Shown: one piece after another, positions 33,362 through 45,758 of the stretch
Numbering within the stretch: position 1 is the stretch's first letter
Layout: every line of letters starts with the position of its first letter
From: Blepharisma japonicum
Taxonomy: Eukaryota > Ciliophora > Heterotrichea > Heterotrichida > Blepharismidae
Reading direction: 5' to 3'
DNA: 64,000 bases
Assembly: GCA_949751835.1 (NCBI GenBank)
Contig: CATKHK010000053.1
Location: 186,001-250,000 of the forward strand
The notes under the pieces: model-generated
Database searches by the model: none
What the model was told of the DNA's origin: nothing
The model's input: only the letters and a program-made list of their open reading frames with translations
Made by a program: the position numbers and the translations under genes

Positions 33362-34240
33362 TTATCTCTTTATCGAATTTCCAGAACCTAAGGTATCCCA
33401 ATAACTAGTTTTAGCATTTCCTGTAGTCTTTTTAACCCCATTCACTAATCGATGCTTTCTAGGGTCATATTCATTTGAAGCTTTATCTGTAGATTCTTTC
33501 CGGACAGGCATAGAATTTGCGATAGGTTTTCCATCAAGTCTATTTCCACTCCCTTGCCAAGTTGTAGTCTTATTCTGCTGTTTTTTCTCTTCTTGCTCAT
33601 ATGTAAGAGAAGGTTCTTTTTTCAGCTGAGGCGCTTCTTCATGATAGTCTTTAGGAGGTGCAAAATCAACCTCAAGGTCAGTTTGAATCGTCATTATAGC
33701 GGAGCCAGGCCTGGTCTCAATAATGTCAATTTCGAAACTTCTTCCTGCAAATTGCACAGAAATTGTATCACCCTGACTTAAGCATGCATAGCTTCTCAGA
33801 GCATTTTCTAGGACAGCTTTAGGGTTTGGGAGGTCAATAAATGCTGTTGTGTGAGGCTGGATTTTGACAAATGATCCGCGGGGAAGCCTGACACTTTCTA
33901 TTGTGACATCTCCTCCTTCAGAGATTCCGAGATGATTCATAAGCTAAATAGGAGATACTCAGTAAGGAAGCAAGCAGGTTCCTTCTTCAGCAGTAAATTC
34001 AAGTACTCCACAGTGTGTAAATAAACCAAGTTGAGTATTTGTAAGCTTGAATAGCATAGGATAGTCAATTCTTAGGTTAACTAAAGTCTGAGCAGCCGAG
34101 GTAGGCAAAATTACTGCTTATAAAATACTGAAATTTCCTTTCTCTACTTCTGTTTTTCCAAAGAAACTTGCTGGAAATGCTTTATACATCTCAAAATACG
34201 TGTGATGCTGAGGTTGGCGATGGAAAGATTGAAAAAACAT
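33362..34240 (-). CDS. UFD1: Ubiquitin fusion degradation protein 1 (UFD1)
   Basis: Three exons with 15-nt introns at 34114-34128 (GTATTTTATAAGCAG) and 33954-33968 (GTATCTCCTATTTAG), giving 282 residues. After splicing the N-terminal double-psi domain is continuous: [49 protein letters not shown] (Trp by TGA) and LMNHLGISEGG. Then VRLPRGSFVKIQPHTTAFID, NPKAVLENALRSYACLSQGD and METRP-like IIETRPGSA. The C-terminal region is the disordered p97/Npl4-binding part. UFD1 with NPL4 recruits ubiquitylated substrates to the CDC48/p97 ATPase. It converges with the kinase gene with 5 nt between stops. Confidence 0.96.
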
Positions 34241-34358
34241 TTAATTTATATAAATGGCTAATTATTCCTATAATCTAAATAATCCACTTTCATTTCTCTT
34301 CAACCCTTCAGATTACTTATTTTCTTCTATATTTATATTTATAAATACCTAATCATAT

Positions 34359-36158
34359 ATGGGAGGGTGCTTCTCAGGAAAGAAAAACAAATCTAATGGA
34401 AGCAGGATGTTAGAACCAATTTTAACAACAGATGACAGCCTTTATTACAAACCAAAAAGCAGCTCTTCTACTTTAATATGCTACCGACCTTCAGATCGTG
34501 CTTTTTGGGATGTGAAAATTAATACAGATTTCATGTTCCAAGCAGGAGCTTTATTTGGAAAAATAAGATCAGGTCTATATATTTGTATTGGAGGGGCAGA
34601 AAATGGGGAAATAGCTTTCCTTTTAGATATTACTGAACGCAAAACTAGCCAAATTAATGGGCCACCCATGAGTTTGGCATATGGCAGATGTCACACATAC
34701 CAAAATAAAGTATATGTAGTAGGATCACTCTGTATTGAAGCTGATGGCTTAGAAAAGCCAGCACCGCCGCTAGTATATGATGTAAAAACTAATAAATGAT
34801 CAGAATTGCCAAAAATGCCTGTAAATCTATCATTATGTGGGAGCTATATTATAGGTAAAGGGTTAAATTTAATAGGAGGATTTCTAAACTACCCAAATCA
34901 GCCTACTCCATTTGTGTCTATGCTGAAGCTTGATTTGGAAACCCATGAATGAGCTCAAAGTAGCATTGCAACACCTCCGCTACATGGGCTTCCTTCTTGT
35001 GTAGTATTGACGGATACTGCAATCATGATTATTGGAGGGCATGACCCTTGCGAGCATTATTCCTCTGACGAATCGAAAAATACTTATATGTTTAACGGTA
35101 GAGAATTTCAAGCTTTAGCTGACTTACCCACTGTAGGCCAACTGAGATTTTCTGATACACCTTTATATGCAAAACAAGAAGTTTTGTTGTATTCTGATGA
35201 CGAAACTTTATTCACATATGATTTAAATAGTGGATCTTGAAGCTATTTTGATATTGAAGAAAAAATGACTGGAAAGGACCCACCAGTTTTATCAAATAGG
35301 GAAAAAGGGAAATATGTGTATCATTTTTGCCAAACTGAATGTGAAATTTTAGAATACAATATAGACAGTAAAGCATCAAGAAAAACTGGACCCGCAAGTT
35401 TCCACAATTTTTACAAATACACAGGACTTTGCATTCTTGGAGATGGAAGACTGATGTTCGCAGGAGGTCTAAAAGAAGATGCTCCAGAAGGCACAATTTC
35501 CTGTTGGGCACTAGATCCTCAATCAAGACACTCTGAAAATATTGCAGAATTGAAATATAAGCAATACGGATTAAGATTAGTCCCAGTAGGACGTGAAATA
35601 TATGCTGTAGCAGGGGTTGAAATTATAGACCCCAACACATCTCAAAGCCGCTGTCAAAAATATTTATTAGATTCAAATCAATGAATTGACATTGAGCCTT
35701 TGCCTTCAACTACCTTTTTACCTGGAGCTTGCCATATGACCGGAAGAATTTTTTGCATAGGAGGATACGTGGAAGAAGTTGGGTCTGTTAATTTATACTT
35801 AATCCAAGCATATTCTATAGCTCAGAACCACTGGGATATTTTATCCGTTGAGTATCCATTTGGGGTTTCAAGTCTCGGGGTTGTTGCACTTCCAAGCAAT
35901 AAATTATTGTGTTTTGGAGGAAAATGCCAAAATGGAACAAAAATCCCAAATACTTATATTTTTGATGGGTTGAATTTCCAATATATTAATGATATACCAA
36001 TCCCAGAAGATGGTTCAGAATCTACTATATTTTTTGACCCAATCGTGACTATTGGTAGTAAGATTTATGCATTTTCAAAAAATAAATACCTTTATTGTTT
36101 TGATTTTGGCAGTCAAAGCTGGAACATAGAAATGCCTAATTTAAGTGTTAGAATTTAA
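34359..36158 (+). CDS. Kelch-repeat protein with lipidation-type N-terminus
   Basis: A single 599-residue frame when five or so TGA codons are read as Trp. The N-terminus MGGCFSGKKNK fits N-myristoylation plus palmitoylation followed by a basic cluster. The body consists of kelch-type beta-propeller blades, with repeated G-G or I-G-G motifs such as IGGAENGEIAFLL, YIIGKGLNLIGGF, MIIGGHDPCE, MFAGGLKED, FCIGGYVEE and CFGGKCQNG, each followed about 30-40 residues later by W or Y. Two propellers may fit this length. No F-box, BTB or kinase domain is attached. Likely a membrane-linked scaffold; partners unknown. Confidence 0.85.
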
Positions 36159-36201
36159 ATTTTTTTGATAATTATGAATTCCTTCATATTTAAAATTTCA
36201 A

Positions 36202-37875
36202 ATGGCCGTTATCAGGGAACGATCCCCAAGTGAGATAAATATTGAGAAAAAATTACTAAACTTTGAAGAAGGCAGCACAGAGGACAGCGAATCGCCAAAT
36301 TCTCTTTATGGATTTTTTAGAAAGAAAACTAAAAGTTTGGTTGATTATCACTTCGACAAGATGAAGAAGAAAAAAGGAGCAAAGAAAGAAAACATCCCTG
36401 AAAAAAAGCCAAAAATCAGGGCGGAAGATGAAACAGATATAAAAAATATTACTTTGAAAAGAAAGAAAGGAAAATTAGTAAAAAGGAACGAAGGGGAAGA
36501 GATTCCTGAAGAAAACGAATTTTCAAGAGTCAAAGAAATGTTGAAGAAAAGAAGATTTGTCATAGAAAGTGCTATTGTTCAATTACAGTCTCAAATGAAG
36601 CCTTTAAGCACTATAAAAGTTACTACAAATAGAGAGCATCTGGTGCAGCAAGTTTGCGATGTCGAAAATGTGAATGAGAAAATAATTTCTGACTTAGAAA
36701 GTCAGTTATTATCTCTGCATGATTGTATGAGGCAGATTGAAAAACTTGGTCATATTTCCTTACATGAAACTAAAGAATTAAAAACAGAAATTTCTTTATC
36801 ACATGAAAACGAGCTAAAAAAAGAAAGAGAAAAATATGAAAGACAAATAGAAGCTTTAAAAGAACTTAATAACAAGCTATCGAATTTGCCAAGAGCAACT
36901 GATGTGGAATATGAATATAAAAAAAAGCTTAAAGAGCTGGAACAGCAATTTGAGCAGAAAAATATTGCGCTAGAAGAAAAAACTGAAAACCTGATTAAGA
37001 AATCTACTGAGGTTGGAAATTTGCAAGTTAGCTTGCATAGAAAACAACAAGAAATAGACAAACTTAACAACGAAATTGAAAATATGCAGCAAATCCTCGA
37101 ATCCAGGCAGTCTGAATTTGATGAGCAAATGAAAAACAATGGTGCAGGCTTCCAAAACTTAAATGAGAGATATAAAGCGCTAGCAAGAGAGCTCGAGCAG
37201 TCAAAAGTATCTGCTAATGAAAGAATTGTTGCTCTAGAACAATCCAAAGATAAAGAAATTCTTCGCCTGCAAAAAGAACTTACGAAAGCTGACCAAGATT
37301 TCAGAGAAAGGCTAAACAGTTTTAAACTAGATGATGAAGAGAAAAATCGAGAATTTCGAGAGCTCAGAGATGAAATTCAGCGACTCCGAGATCAGAAAGA
37401 AAATCTTATACAAAATGGGGACCAAGAAGTATTTATGCTACGAAAAGCCTTAGAGGATAAAGACAAACAAATGGCCCAAGAAAGAGAAAGAATGCTTATT
37501 GAAATAGAAAATAAAGAAAAATACAGAATTAAACAAAAAAATGAATGGGCTGAAATCTATACAGGTCTTAAACATGAAATTAAAGACTTAAAAGAAAGAT
37601 TGATGCTGGCTTCACAGGAAAATGAAAGTTTGGCAGTAAGAATGGATAGAAGTCAAGGAGAAAGCATGGAAGGTCAAATGAGTTTGAAGACTCAAATTGA
37701 TGCATTTAAGCAAAAAATTAGAGAAAAGGAACAAGAACTTAAAAACCTATGGGAAGTCTTAGCTGAACTGCAAAGGACACATCAAACCAAAGGGAAAATC
37801 GATTTCAATGATGTAAGAACGCTTATTGTTATTAAAAATTTAGAAGAAAAAGCAAGGCAAAGGATCAGGCTATAA
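36202..37875 (+). CDS. Long coiled-coil protein
   Basis: 557 residues, no intron, starting 43 nt after the kelch gene. A basic N-terminal region (KKKKGAKKENIPEKKPKI) is followed by heptad-rich coiled coil over about residues 110-540, dense in Glu, Lys, Gln and Leu. No Gly/Pro-rich breaks, and no SMC, kinesin or myosin head. This is what basal-body, ciliary or cortical structural proteins of ciliates often look like, but family assignment is not possible by eye. The sequence should not be matched to a named coiled-coil protein on composition alone. Confidence 0.8.
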   Translation: MAVIRERSPSEINIEKKLLNFEEGSTEDSESPNSLYGFFRKKTKSLVDYHFDKMKKKKGAKKENIPEKKPKIRAEDETDIKNITLKRKKGKLVKRNEGEEIPEENEFSRVKEMLKKRRFVIESAIVQLQSQMKPLSTIKVTTNREHLVQQVCDVENVNEKIISDLESQLLSLHDCMRQIEKLGHISLHETKELKTEISLSHENELKKEREKYERQIEALKELNNKLSNLPRATDVEYEYKKKLKELEQQFEQKNIALEEKTENLIKKSTEVGNLQVSLHRKQQEIDKLNNEIENMQQILESRQSEFDEQMKNNGAGFQNLNERYKALARELEQSKVSANERIVALEQSKDKEILRLQKELTKADQDFRERLNSFKLDDEEKNREFRELRDEIQRLRDQKENLIQNGDQEVFMLRKALEDKDKQMAQERERMLIEIENKEKYRIKQKNEWAEIYTGLKHEIKDLKERLMLASQENESLAVRMDRSQGESMEGQMSLKTQIDAFKQKIREKEQELKNLWEVLAELQRTHQTKGKIDFNDVRTLIVIKNLEEKARQRIRL

Positions 37876-38457
37876 AGGTATTATTAATATAAACATAACC
37901 AGGATTAATTGCTTTCAAATTTAAGTTTTTAGATACGCTGTCTAATTTGTTTAGAAATTTAATTTCAAATCCTTTTCGTTTGGTGATTAATAATATTATA
38001 ATATGATAAACGTAATAAATGTACTTGAGTTCAACTAATATCAGCATGTTTTTCCTGTTTAATAGAAGAAACAGTATTTCTTTTATTTTAAATAAATTAT
38101 TGCCCAAAATCATTGAGCTTTATTGATTCTAATAAATCATCAAAAATAGAGGGATTCGCTCGGTTTATTATAAAAATAATTACAAAGCAATATGATTTCG
38201 TTATTAAATCAAATCAAATAAAAATAAAATTAATTTGACAGTATCTACATAGTTATCTTTAAGACTTGCCCATATTGATATAAATTTTGCCATTTGTATA
38301 GTTATAATTATCATACTTTCTGATTTGAAAAGAGCTTTTACTTATAAGCCCAATAATATTTATTTTATTTTCTGATTAATAATCTACTCTTCCTAACAAA
38401 TCAACTAATTCAAAAATTATTGTTCTATAGCATAAATTATAACTAGATAATAAAGCA
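37876..38457. other. AT-rich intergenic stretch, nothing recognised
   Basis: Lies between two convergent genes. An 82-codon Ile/Lys/Asn-rich frame on the minus strand here looks like AT-rich noise. Confidence 0.5.
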
Positions 38458-38775
38458 TTAGTTTTGCATTTCTGCGTATCTGTACTTGTCTAACAATAGG
38501 TTTCTGCTAATAAGCCTACGGTCTTTCCCAATAAAAACTTCGTTATGTTGGTGTTCTTGTCTCCTTGGAGTTGTTAAAGAAGATGCATTTGAAGGCTTGA
38601 ATACATGAGATGCCCGCACGATTCTGGGACTGTTAAATCCAGAATTCAAGTCTGGATTTTCGCGACCAGGACTGAGAACTACAAGTTTTCTAAGTCTTGG
38701 AGACTGCAAAGGGATGAAGCGAGGAGATGTGGCGATGTGTCGAAAAGATTTCAAGTTCAATCTTTCTGTTTCCAT
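38458..38775 (-). CDS. Small basic hypothetical protein
   Basis: 105 residues from ATG 38775 to TAA. Rich in Arg, Ser, Pro and His with several SPR/SPxR-type sites (TSPRFIPLQSPRLRKLV, SGFNSPRIVRASHVF, LTTPRRQEHQ). These could be proline-directed phosphorylation sites. Composition is much less AT-driven than the flanks, which favours a real gene. No family recognised. Confidence 0.55.
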   Translation of the reverse strand: METERLNLKSFRHIATSPRFIPLQSPRLRKLVVLSPGRENPDLNSGFNSPRIVRASHVFKPSNASSLTTPRRQEHQHNEVFIGKDRRLISRNLLLDKYRYAEMQN

Positions 38776-39099
38776 ATTGAAAATTTATCTAATATCAAAG
38801 AAATCGTTATATTTTAAAATTGCAGGGAAGTTACCATTGTTTAAATATAAAGGCTTTTGGAAAAAGATCCAGGAATATAAAATTTATTTGAATTATATAT
38901 TTATAAAAGTCAGAATTTTTTAAGAAGTTATAAAGAATGGATAATTTTTGAAATGAGAATTTCATATAATGATGAATTAAATATACTGGAGATGTTTTAT
39001 TTTGAAAGATATTCTATTGAGTCTCAACCGAAAAGATAATAATCCTAACTATAATTACCATTTAAATTTAAATTATATTCATTATCAAAAATATTTCAT
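38776..39099. other. AT-rich intergenic stretch, nothing recognised
   Basis: Upstream of the small basic gene. No feature is seen. Confidence 0.5.
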
Positions 39100-39873
39100 T
39101 TAAAGCTTTCGTTTCTGTGTCGATTTTCTACTATGATTCCTTATCAAGCTTTTTCCTTCATATTTGTTCTTATTATCTTGCCTATTTGTAAGAGAAAGAT
39201 TTATCCGATCTATATTATCGTTTTTCATTGTTGCCACATTTATTTCGTTTTTTTTATTTTCGACTCTCTGAGATCTTACAGCTTCAACTATATTTTTTCC
39301 ACCCTCACTTCTATAATCGACCAATGACCCTTTTCTTGGGGCTTTGCTGACAGAGTTTATTGATGTATTTGAAGATAATGTTAATCTACTTTCAGCTCTT
39401 TCCAGTAACTCTTCCACAGAAATCTCTGAAAATTCTCTTGGATAAGCTATTTTCAGTTCCCCTTCATTAAACTTTCACGTTGCACTATTTGTCTCTAAAT
39501 CAGACAATTCAGTTATCCCTTTAAAAAAAATCTGGTGAGTTTCATTTTTATACAAACTTGTCTCATCAGTAGAATCGTTAATGAACTTATTTTCTTTTTC
39601 TCATAGCTGGATTTCTTTTTCCAAAACATCAGGCATGCATTCTTCTGTAAGTTCTGGTAATGGTAATTCGGGTAAATCGCAGTCATATACGCTTTCTTCG
39701 CTTTTTAAAACTTCGTTTAAATCCAAATGACTTTCCGATGCGATTGAGGCTGCAAATAAAGTCATGGAGGTAGATAAAGGAAATTGGCTAAAGCTCGAGT
39801 TTTCTGAAAAGCTTGAATAGTTTTGTCCAGCGCATCCCATACAGGAATAATTTTTAGAGTTTATGATTCCCAT
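39100..39873 (-). CDS. Hypothetical protein with lipidation-type N-terminus
   Basis: 257 residues from ATG 39873 to TAA with two TGA-Trp codons (QLWEKEN, ATWKFNEGELK). The N-terminus MGIINSKNYSCMGC has Gly2, Ser6 and nearby Cys, a good N-myristoylation and palmitoylation pattern. The middle is acidic (VLKSEESVYDCDLPELPLPE) and the C-terminal third is basic, Asn/Ser-rich and probably disordered, ending KSTQKRKL. No known domain. It starts 18 nt after the end of the TPR gene on the same strand, but such short gaps are common in this window and do not prove a shared transcript. Confidence 0.65.
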
Positions 39874-39891
39874 TTATTAAATAATTAAATA

Positions 39892-41688
39892 TTACTTATT
39901 TCTATGGTTTCTTAAATTGGAAATTTGTTTGCGGATTTCTTTTTCTTTATTTGATTTATTGCCCACACATATTTTTAATGCTTTTTTTAAGATATCGTAG
40001 GCATCTTTTGCCCGTCCTTGGGCTTTATAGACTTCACCGAATTTTTCAAGGATACTGACTATTTCTATACTGTCTTTGCCAAAGCAAGCCTCTTTAATTG
40101 TTTTTGCTTTAGATAAATGCAGAGTAGCTTCACTCATCCTGCCAATCTGCAAATTTAAACTTCCTATATTAAAATGGACCTTTCCTAAATCTGGATTATT
40201 TTCTTCAAGCATTGAGTATCCTCTCAATGCAGATTCGTAATACTGTAAAGCTTGAGTAAAGTACCCGCATTCACGCATTACGTTTCCCATTTCGTTATAA
40301 ACAAGTCCTGCAGTTTCAGGAGGGTATGAATACTCTTGAGCATTTAATTCCCTTAATACTTCTCATGCTGCTGAAGAGTTGCCAATCTGCAAATATGCAT
40401 GAAGAATACACAAGCAGACTTGAATTGTTGAGTCATGGACTGGGCCAAGGGCGTTAATGAATATTGTTTTAGAAAGCTTGTAAAGCTGTATTGATTCCTG
40501 CAGCTCATGCTGCTTAAATTTAATATTCCCTAATTGCTGTACTGCATTAGCGACTTCTTTTGAATGGGGTCCGACTGATTTTTCTAGTACATTTTTAGCG
40601 TAGCAAGTAATTTCAAAAGCATCATCTAATTGATTGATGAAAATATAACAGTTGCCAAGCTCGGTCAAAACCCATCCCATTTCATTAGAAAATTCTTGGT
40701 CAGAATTTTTTAAATGTTCCATACATTTTATTAGATATTCGATAGCTTGTGGATATTCTTCTCTATGAGTGTGGAACCAGGCGACGCTACTAAGAATGGT
40801 ATATTTATCTGTATCATCATATAATTCTAAATATTCTTTTGCTTCAGTTAAATACCCTTCCACAGTATTCAATTGGTTAAGTGACATTGCACATTGGAGC
40901 ATTTTAATTAAGATTTGGTGATACATGGGATCATCTCTCGTGTAAGCTTGCCTGCAAATATCAAAAACTCTCTGGGCTTCAATATATTTCTGTTTCTGTA
41001 TATATGCATTTCCCAGAGTCAATTTTACAGTAATCATTGATATAGACTCTATCTGATAATTTTCTAAGATACTTGATAAAGTTTGTAAAGCATGAATTCC
41101 TTTGCATGGCTGCAGTGAATTTATATATAAAAGCCCAACCATATATAAAATCATAGCTTGATACTGTATCACTTGAGGCTCCTTTCCTATATGAGGAGGA
41201 AGCTCTTCAATTGTATGTAAAGCTTTTTCACTATAGTGGATTGCAAGATCTATATCCCCAGCTCTTGCTAGTACATCAGCATATAAATACATACTATAAA
41301 TATTTTCCAAATCATAAGTATCATAAACTTTTTTGATAATTTTCATGCAACTTTCCATGATTTTTTTCGCATCTTCTAAATTGCCATTTTCAAGTTCTTC
41401 AAGAACTGAGATTTCTTGTCGTTTTATTTGGTCTTTTAAGGATTCAGGTTGTTTATTTTTTGAAGTCTCTGATATTGGTCTCGAGTTGGACAGAGAAACT
41501 TCTTTTCAGGCATTTGGCCTGAATAATTTCATTGGAGATGTATAAAAATTTGGGAGATCGTCACTGTTGTTACGGCTTTGCACTTTTATTAGCCCTGTAT
41601 GTGAATCAATAGAATGTATTGATAGGTGGCTTGCATGTGGAATTAAAAGCTTAGTTTTGAATGGAGACTCTGGAACTCCAGAAGACAT
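39892..41688 (-). CDS. TPR-repeat protein, kinesin-light-chain-like
   Basis: 598 residues as one frame once TGA is Trp (PNAWKEVSL, SSAAWEVLREL). After an N-terminal Ser-rich region (about 120 residues) come at least nine helical repeats of TPR/kinesin-light-chain type, for example YSMYLYADVLARAGDIDLAI, WFHTHREEYPQAIEYLIKCM, MGWVLTELGNCYIFINQLDD, KVHFNIGSLNLQIGRMSEAT and FGEVYKAQGRAKDAYDILKK. These repeats are protein-interaction surfaces. No catalytic domain is attached. The spacing with ELGN and IGSLN motifs is close to kinesin light chain, though no cargo specificity can be read. Confidence 0.85.
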
Positions 41689-42115
41689 TTTAACTGTATT
41701 TATTTTATGCTTAACAAGAATTATTTTATAGATTGTGTTTGAAAATGATTCAAAATTTTGAAAAATGTAAGATGACCTAAAAATAAAGTTTTGAATTGAT
41801 TATTAATTTGAAAATTAGTTGAAAATTTATTTTTATTAGTTTTGCCATAATGAAAGATAAAATGATTAAATTATTAAGATGTTTTATATAGATTTTAGGG
41901 AAATTTTAGTTAATTCTAAGATTTTATTCTACTTTATGCATTTATGTCGAGGCACCTTAAACAAAATTAGCTTTAGTAATAATCATCTTTTATTTTGATT
42001 CTATTTTCCTAGTTAATCGATTTGCTATAAAAGCTTCTTTTCAAATTAACGTAAATAGAGTTATCAAAGCTTAAAAAGTTTTCTTATGGTAAAATCCTTA
42101 TAATTAGCTAGATAA
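41689..42115. other. Divergent promoter region between TPR gene and RPL35
   Basis: AT-rich with no other recognisable feature. Confidence 0.5.
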
Positions 42116-42487
42116 ATGGTGAAAGTCAAGGCCTACGAGCTCAGAAAGAAAGACCCAGAAGCTCTCCAAAAACAGCTCGAAGAACTTAAAACTGAGCTTT
42201 CCCATCTAAGAGTTGCTAAGGTTGCTGGAGGTGCCCCATCAAAACTATCTAAAATCAAAGTCTTCAGAAAAGATGTCGCTAAGGTTTTAACCATTATCCA
42301 CGAAAAGAAAAGAGACCAGATCAAAGCTGCAAACAAAGGAAAGAAATACATTGCTTTCGATATTAGGCCAAAACTCACTAGAGCTCTCAGATTAAGATTG
42401 ACAAAAGAACAAGCTAAGAAGTTACCGCTTCGTATTTTGAAAAAGAAATTGAATTTCCCACAAAGAAAATTCGCAGTGGCTAACTAA
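42116..42487 (+). CDS. RPL35: 60S ribosomal protein L35 (uL29)
   Basis: 123 residues, no intron, exactly the usual eukaryotic length. Family motifs: VKAYELRKKDPEALQKQLEE, LKTELSHLRVAKVAGG, PSKLSKIKVFRKDVAKVLTI, and the basic C-terminal region KKYIAFDIRPKLTRALRLRL. It is part of the large subunit near the exit tunnel. Confidence 0.97.
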   Translation: MVKVKAYELRKKDPEALQKQLEELKTELSHLRVAKVAGGAPSKLSKIKVFRKDVAKVLTIIHEKKRDQIKAANKGKKYIAFDIRPKLTRALRLRLTKEQAKKLPLRILKKKLNFPQRKFAVAN

Positions 42488-42616
42488 ATTTTAGCAATTT
42501 AGATATAATTCTTTAAGTTTATATCATATAAATTGAAATTTGTAATTAAATGCAGTATCTAGACTGCAGGAAAATAGTGATAAGAAAGACAATGAATTAA
42601 TAGTATTTTCTATCTA

Positions 42617-45328
42617 TTATGATATCATTAATCTTGATTGCTTTTTGCCTGTAACCCTCATAAACACTTCTTCAAGAGTGGTATGAGATAAACCCCAATC
42701 ATCAATCAATTCTCTCAATTTCTCGAATTCATGAGGTTCTTTGGTTTCCATCAACTTTACAAACTCCCCAATTTCTTTTATGTCATTTAGATGAATTCCT
42801 AATACAATGCTTCCTCCGCTACTATCAATTTTTACTGCTGATGGCATAATTTTTTGGATTAATTCATTAACTTTAGCAGGATCCTTTGTAATAATGGTAA
42901 TTCTATATCCATCTCCATACTGGTTTTTCAAGTACAGAGAAGTTCCTATGCATTTTATGGCGCCGTCAACAATTACACAAATTCTATCACTGAGTACGTC
43001 AGCTTCTTCCATAGAGTGGGTTGTTAGAATAAGTACTCTGCCTTGTTTGAGTTCCTGTATAAACTTTCAAGCTTCTCTTCTATTAATTGGATCCATCCCT
43101 GTTGTAGGCTCATCTAATATAATGACTTTTGGATTTCCAATGCCTGAAATAGCGACTGAAAGTCTGCGTTTCATTCCTCCACTGAAAGTGCCCACTAGCG
43201 AATTTGCTTCTTCTGATAAATTTACTCTTTTTAAAATTTCTTCAGCTTCCTTATATATTGCAGGATAGCTCATTCCTTTAACTCTTCCATATAGAACTAA
43301 ATGCTCTTTTGCTGTGAGTTCATTTCACAATATATCATGCTGAGGGCAGACCCCTAAAACATTGCGAATTTCGTCCATGTCTTCATTAATATCAAAACCA
43401 CATATATTAGCTGTGCCTCCAGAAGAACTTATAAGCCCAGTTAAAATATTAATTAGGGTAGATTTTCCAGCTCCATTGTGGCCTAATAAAGTCAATAATT
43501 GTCTATTAGGAATTTCTAAAAACATAGAATTGACAGCATGAATATCATCTTTAGAGGGATAACTGTGTTTTTTGAAAACTTTGTCAATGCCAATTAACCT
43601 TATCCCTTTTGCAGGAACATTTTTTTCAATCAGCTCTTTTACTTTGATTTTTTCATGCATAACAGGATCATTTGAATCCTGCTTGATTTCAATATTGATT
43701 TTTTTAACAACTTTTTTCCGCTTACACCCATAATATTTTTTGGTAAACATAAAATAAAAAGGATCAGCACAGCCACGATTACTAGGCATTACATGGTCAA
43801 AATACCAAGCCAAAATGCATATCATAAAAGCATTTCCTATTAAGGTAATCATAGTAACAATTGTGGGGGGAACTGAATAGCTGGTTCCTGATACTTTGCC
43901 ATGAATAGTTTTAACAAAATCATGCCAAGTATAATCATCACCAGATACCCAACGATGAGCACTATTTGAGTAATGGGATGAAGCTTTTAAAGCAATATCA
44001 CCAAAGGCTTTAGAAAAATTAAATGGAGGATATAATGCCAAAATAGTGCGAATAATAACTACCCAATTTGGAACATCTTCTGAATAAAATAGGTAGATTA
44101 TATAGATATTTGACATAAAAAACTGAAGTACTAGACCAATTAAAATAAATGCATAAGAGGCTGTGTAGGCCGCTTTCGTGGTTTTCAGAAAAGTAGAGAC
44201 TAAAAATGCTAAAAACATCATTGCAATAGAAAATAAGGTAAAAAGCATCAAAATTATAGGGTAAGGGCAATGCAAAAAGATGTCAAAATCACAGATAAGT
44301 CCACTTACAATTAAGCTATTACTCACTATAAGTGAGAAAACAAGCCCAGTAATAAACCAGCTGTGTCAATATGCAGAAGGACCCATTCCAGCCATGCTAA
44401 GCCCATGCCTTAATTTATATTCTTTTTCCCTCACAATTTCACTTAAAAGCACAACAAATGTCACCATTGGTGGAATAAAAAAATAAAATGCCCCAGATTC
44501 TGTTACAATCGAATAACCATCAAAATATCTATTTTTTGGCTCAGGATAGCTTTGTGCATCTAGCTGAATATCATAATTAGGCATACCTTTTTCATTAATA
44601 TAATAAGCCAAAATTGCTTCATCAAAAGATACCTTAACTGCAGTTGATGGATAATCCAGTGGTGCAGGCGCATTTCAACTAGCCATAAACATGCTATTCA
44701 AAATAGTTGAGTTTACCATTATGCTATACATCTTAACTGTATAGTTTGTATCGTTTCCTCTGCAGTCAAAAGTTCCATTTAATACTGGATTTGGTGGCAA
44801 AATAAATGGCCCAGTGCACAATACAATTGCTGTTTGGGTCTTATTTTCGTATTTTGACAAATAGTTAATCAAATTCATAGGGTCATTCTTTGTGAGAATC
44901 TTCACATCTTTTCCATACTCAAGATTATTTTTTTCTGCAACGTATCTTAGAACCCAATCTGTAAATTGATCTTCTTCATTTGTCAGTCCTACACCTACAG
45001 TAATACATCCATCTCCTCAGCATTTAGGAATTTTATGGAGATTTACAATATCAGGATTTTTTACAATCATGCTCTCTATTGAATAATTCGCAATTTCCTG
45101 AAGCAAAACGAGAAAAACACAGATAATAAGAGGAGTTCCTATTTGGAATAAAGTGGATTTTAAGTTTCTCTTAAAAACAACGTATTGTTTCCACATCATT
45201 AGTTTGAAATGGAGTCAATATCGGGACATAATTTCGTTGGAAAGAGTGGAGGAGGCAGTGCTGAAAGATCGGGATTTCTCAATGAATTCATAATAATCTG
45301 GCTGATCTACCAATTTCTCTTCTGACAT
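42617..45328 (-). CDS. ABC transporter, A family, half-size
   Basis: 903 residues from ATG 45328 to TAA, with several TGA-Trp codons. One membrane helix near residues 60-80 is followed by a large extracytoplasmic loop with many N-x-T/S sites (for example NGTFDCRGNDTNYT), then a group of five or six helices (about 225-480), and one ATPase domain. ATPase motifs: Walker A GHNGAGKST (about 617), Q-loop CPQHDILW, signature FSGGMKRRLS (about 715), Walker B VIILDEPTTGMD (about 737) and H-loop THSMEEAD. GHNGAGKST and CPQHDILW are typical of the ABCA family, which mostly move lipids. A single membrane-plus-ATPase unit means a half transporter that would need to dimerise. Confidence 0.94.
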
Positions 45329-45758
45329 TTGAAAAGTGTAAAATGGAGAGAAATTGACATGACATTTTAGATGAATTTAAGCAGTGTGTGAGATTAATCA
45401 TCATTAAGATATAGAGAGATTAATAAGAAAATTTTTGATTATTATTTATAAAAACTAAGTATTAATCTCGAAAATTGATTGAGAACTTTAGGACTTTCTT
45501 TATTCAAAATCTTATGCAATTAATAGTTTGCTTATAGATCATATCCATAATTTTTATAAATATAACAAAAAATGATGATTTCAATCAAAATGAGACTTTC
45601 TCAGAGTATTTAACGCTTGAGTATTTTCTTTTTAAATTTATTTCATCATAAAGTTATTAAAAATAATCAGCGTCAAAACATTATTTTTCAAATTTTTAGA
45701 TAGACTTTATATAATCGTAATTTTATTGAAATCACTTATTTCCTCAAAAGCTTTATGT
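45329..45758. other. AT-rich intergenic stretch, nothing recognised
   Basis: Lies between the ABC transporter start and the RPS16 3' end. No feature is seen. Confidence 0.5.

Noticed and set aside
36750-37247. Ser/Cys/Phe-rich minus-strand frame inside the coiled-coil gene
   Set aside because: Antisense shadow of Glu/Lys-rich codons; no independent support.
37865-38113. 82-codon minus-strand frame
   Set aside because: Composition is Ile/Leu/Lys/Asn/Tyr only, as expected from AT-rich intergenic DNA; overlaps the coiled-coil gene end.
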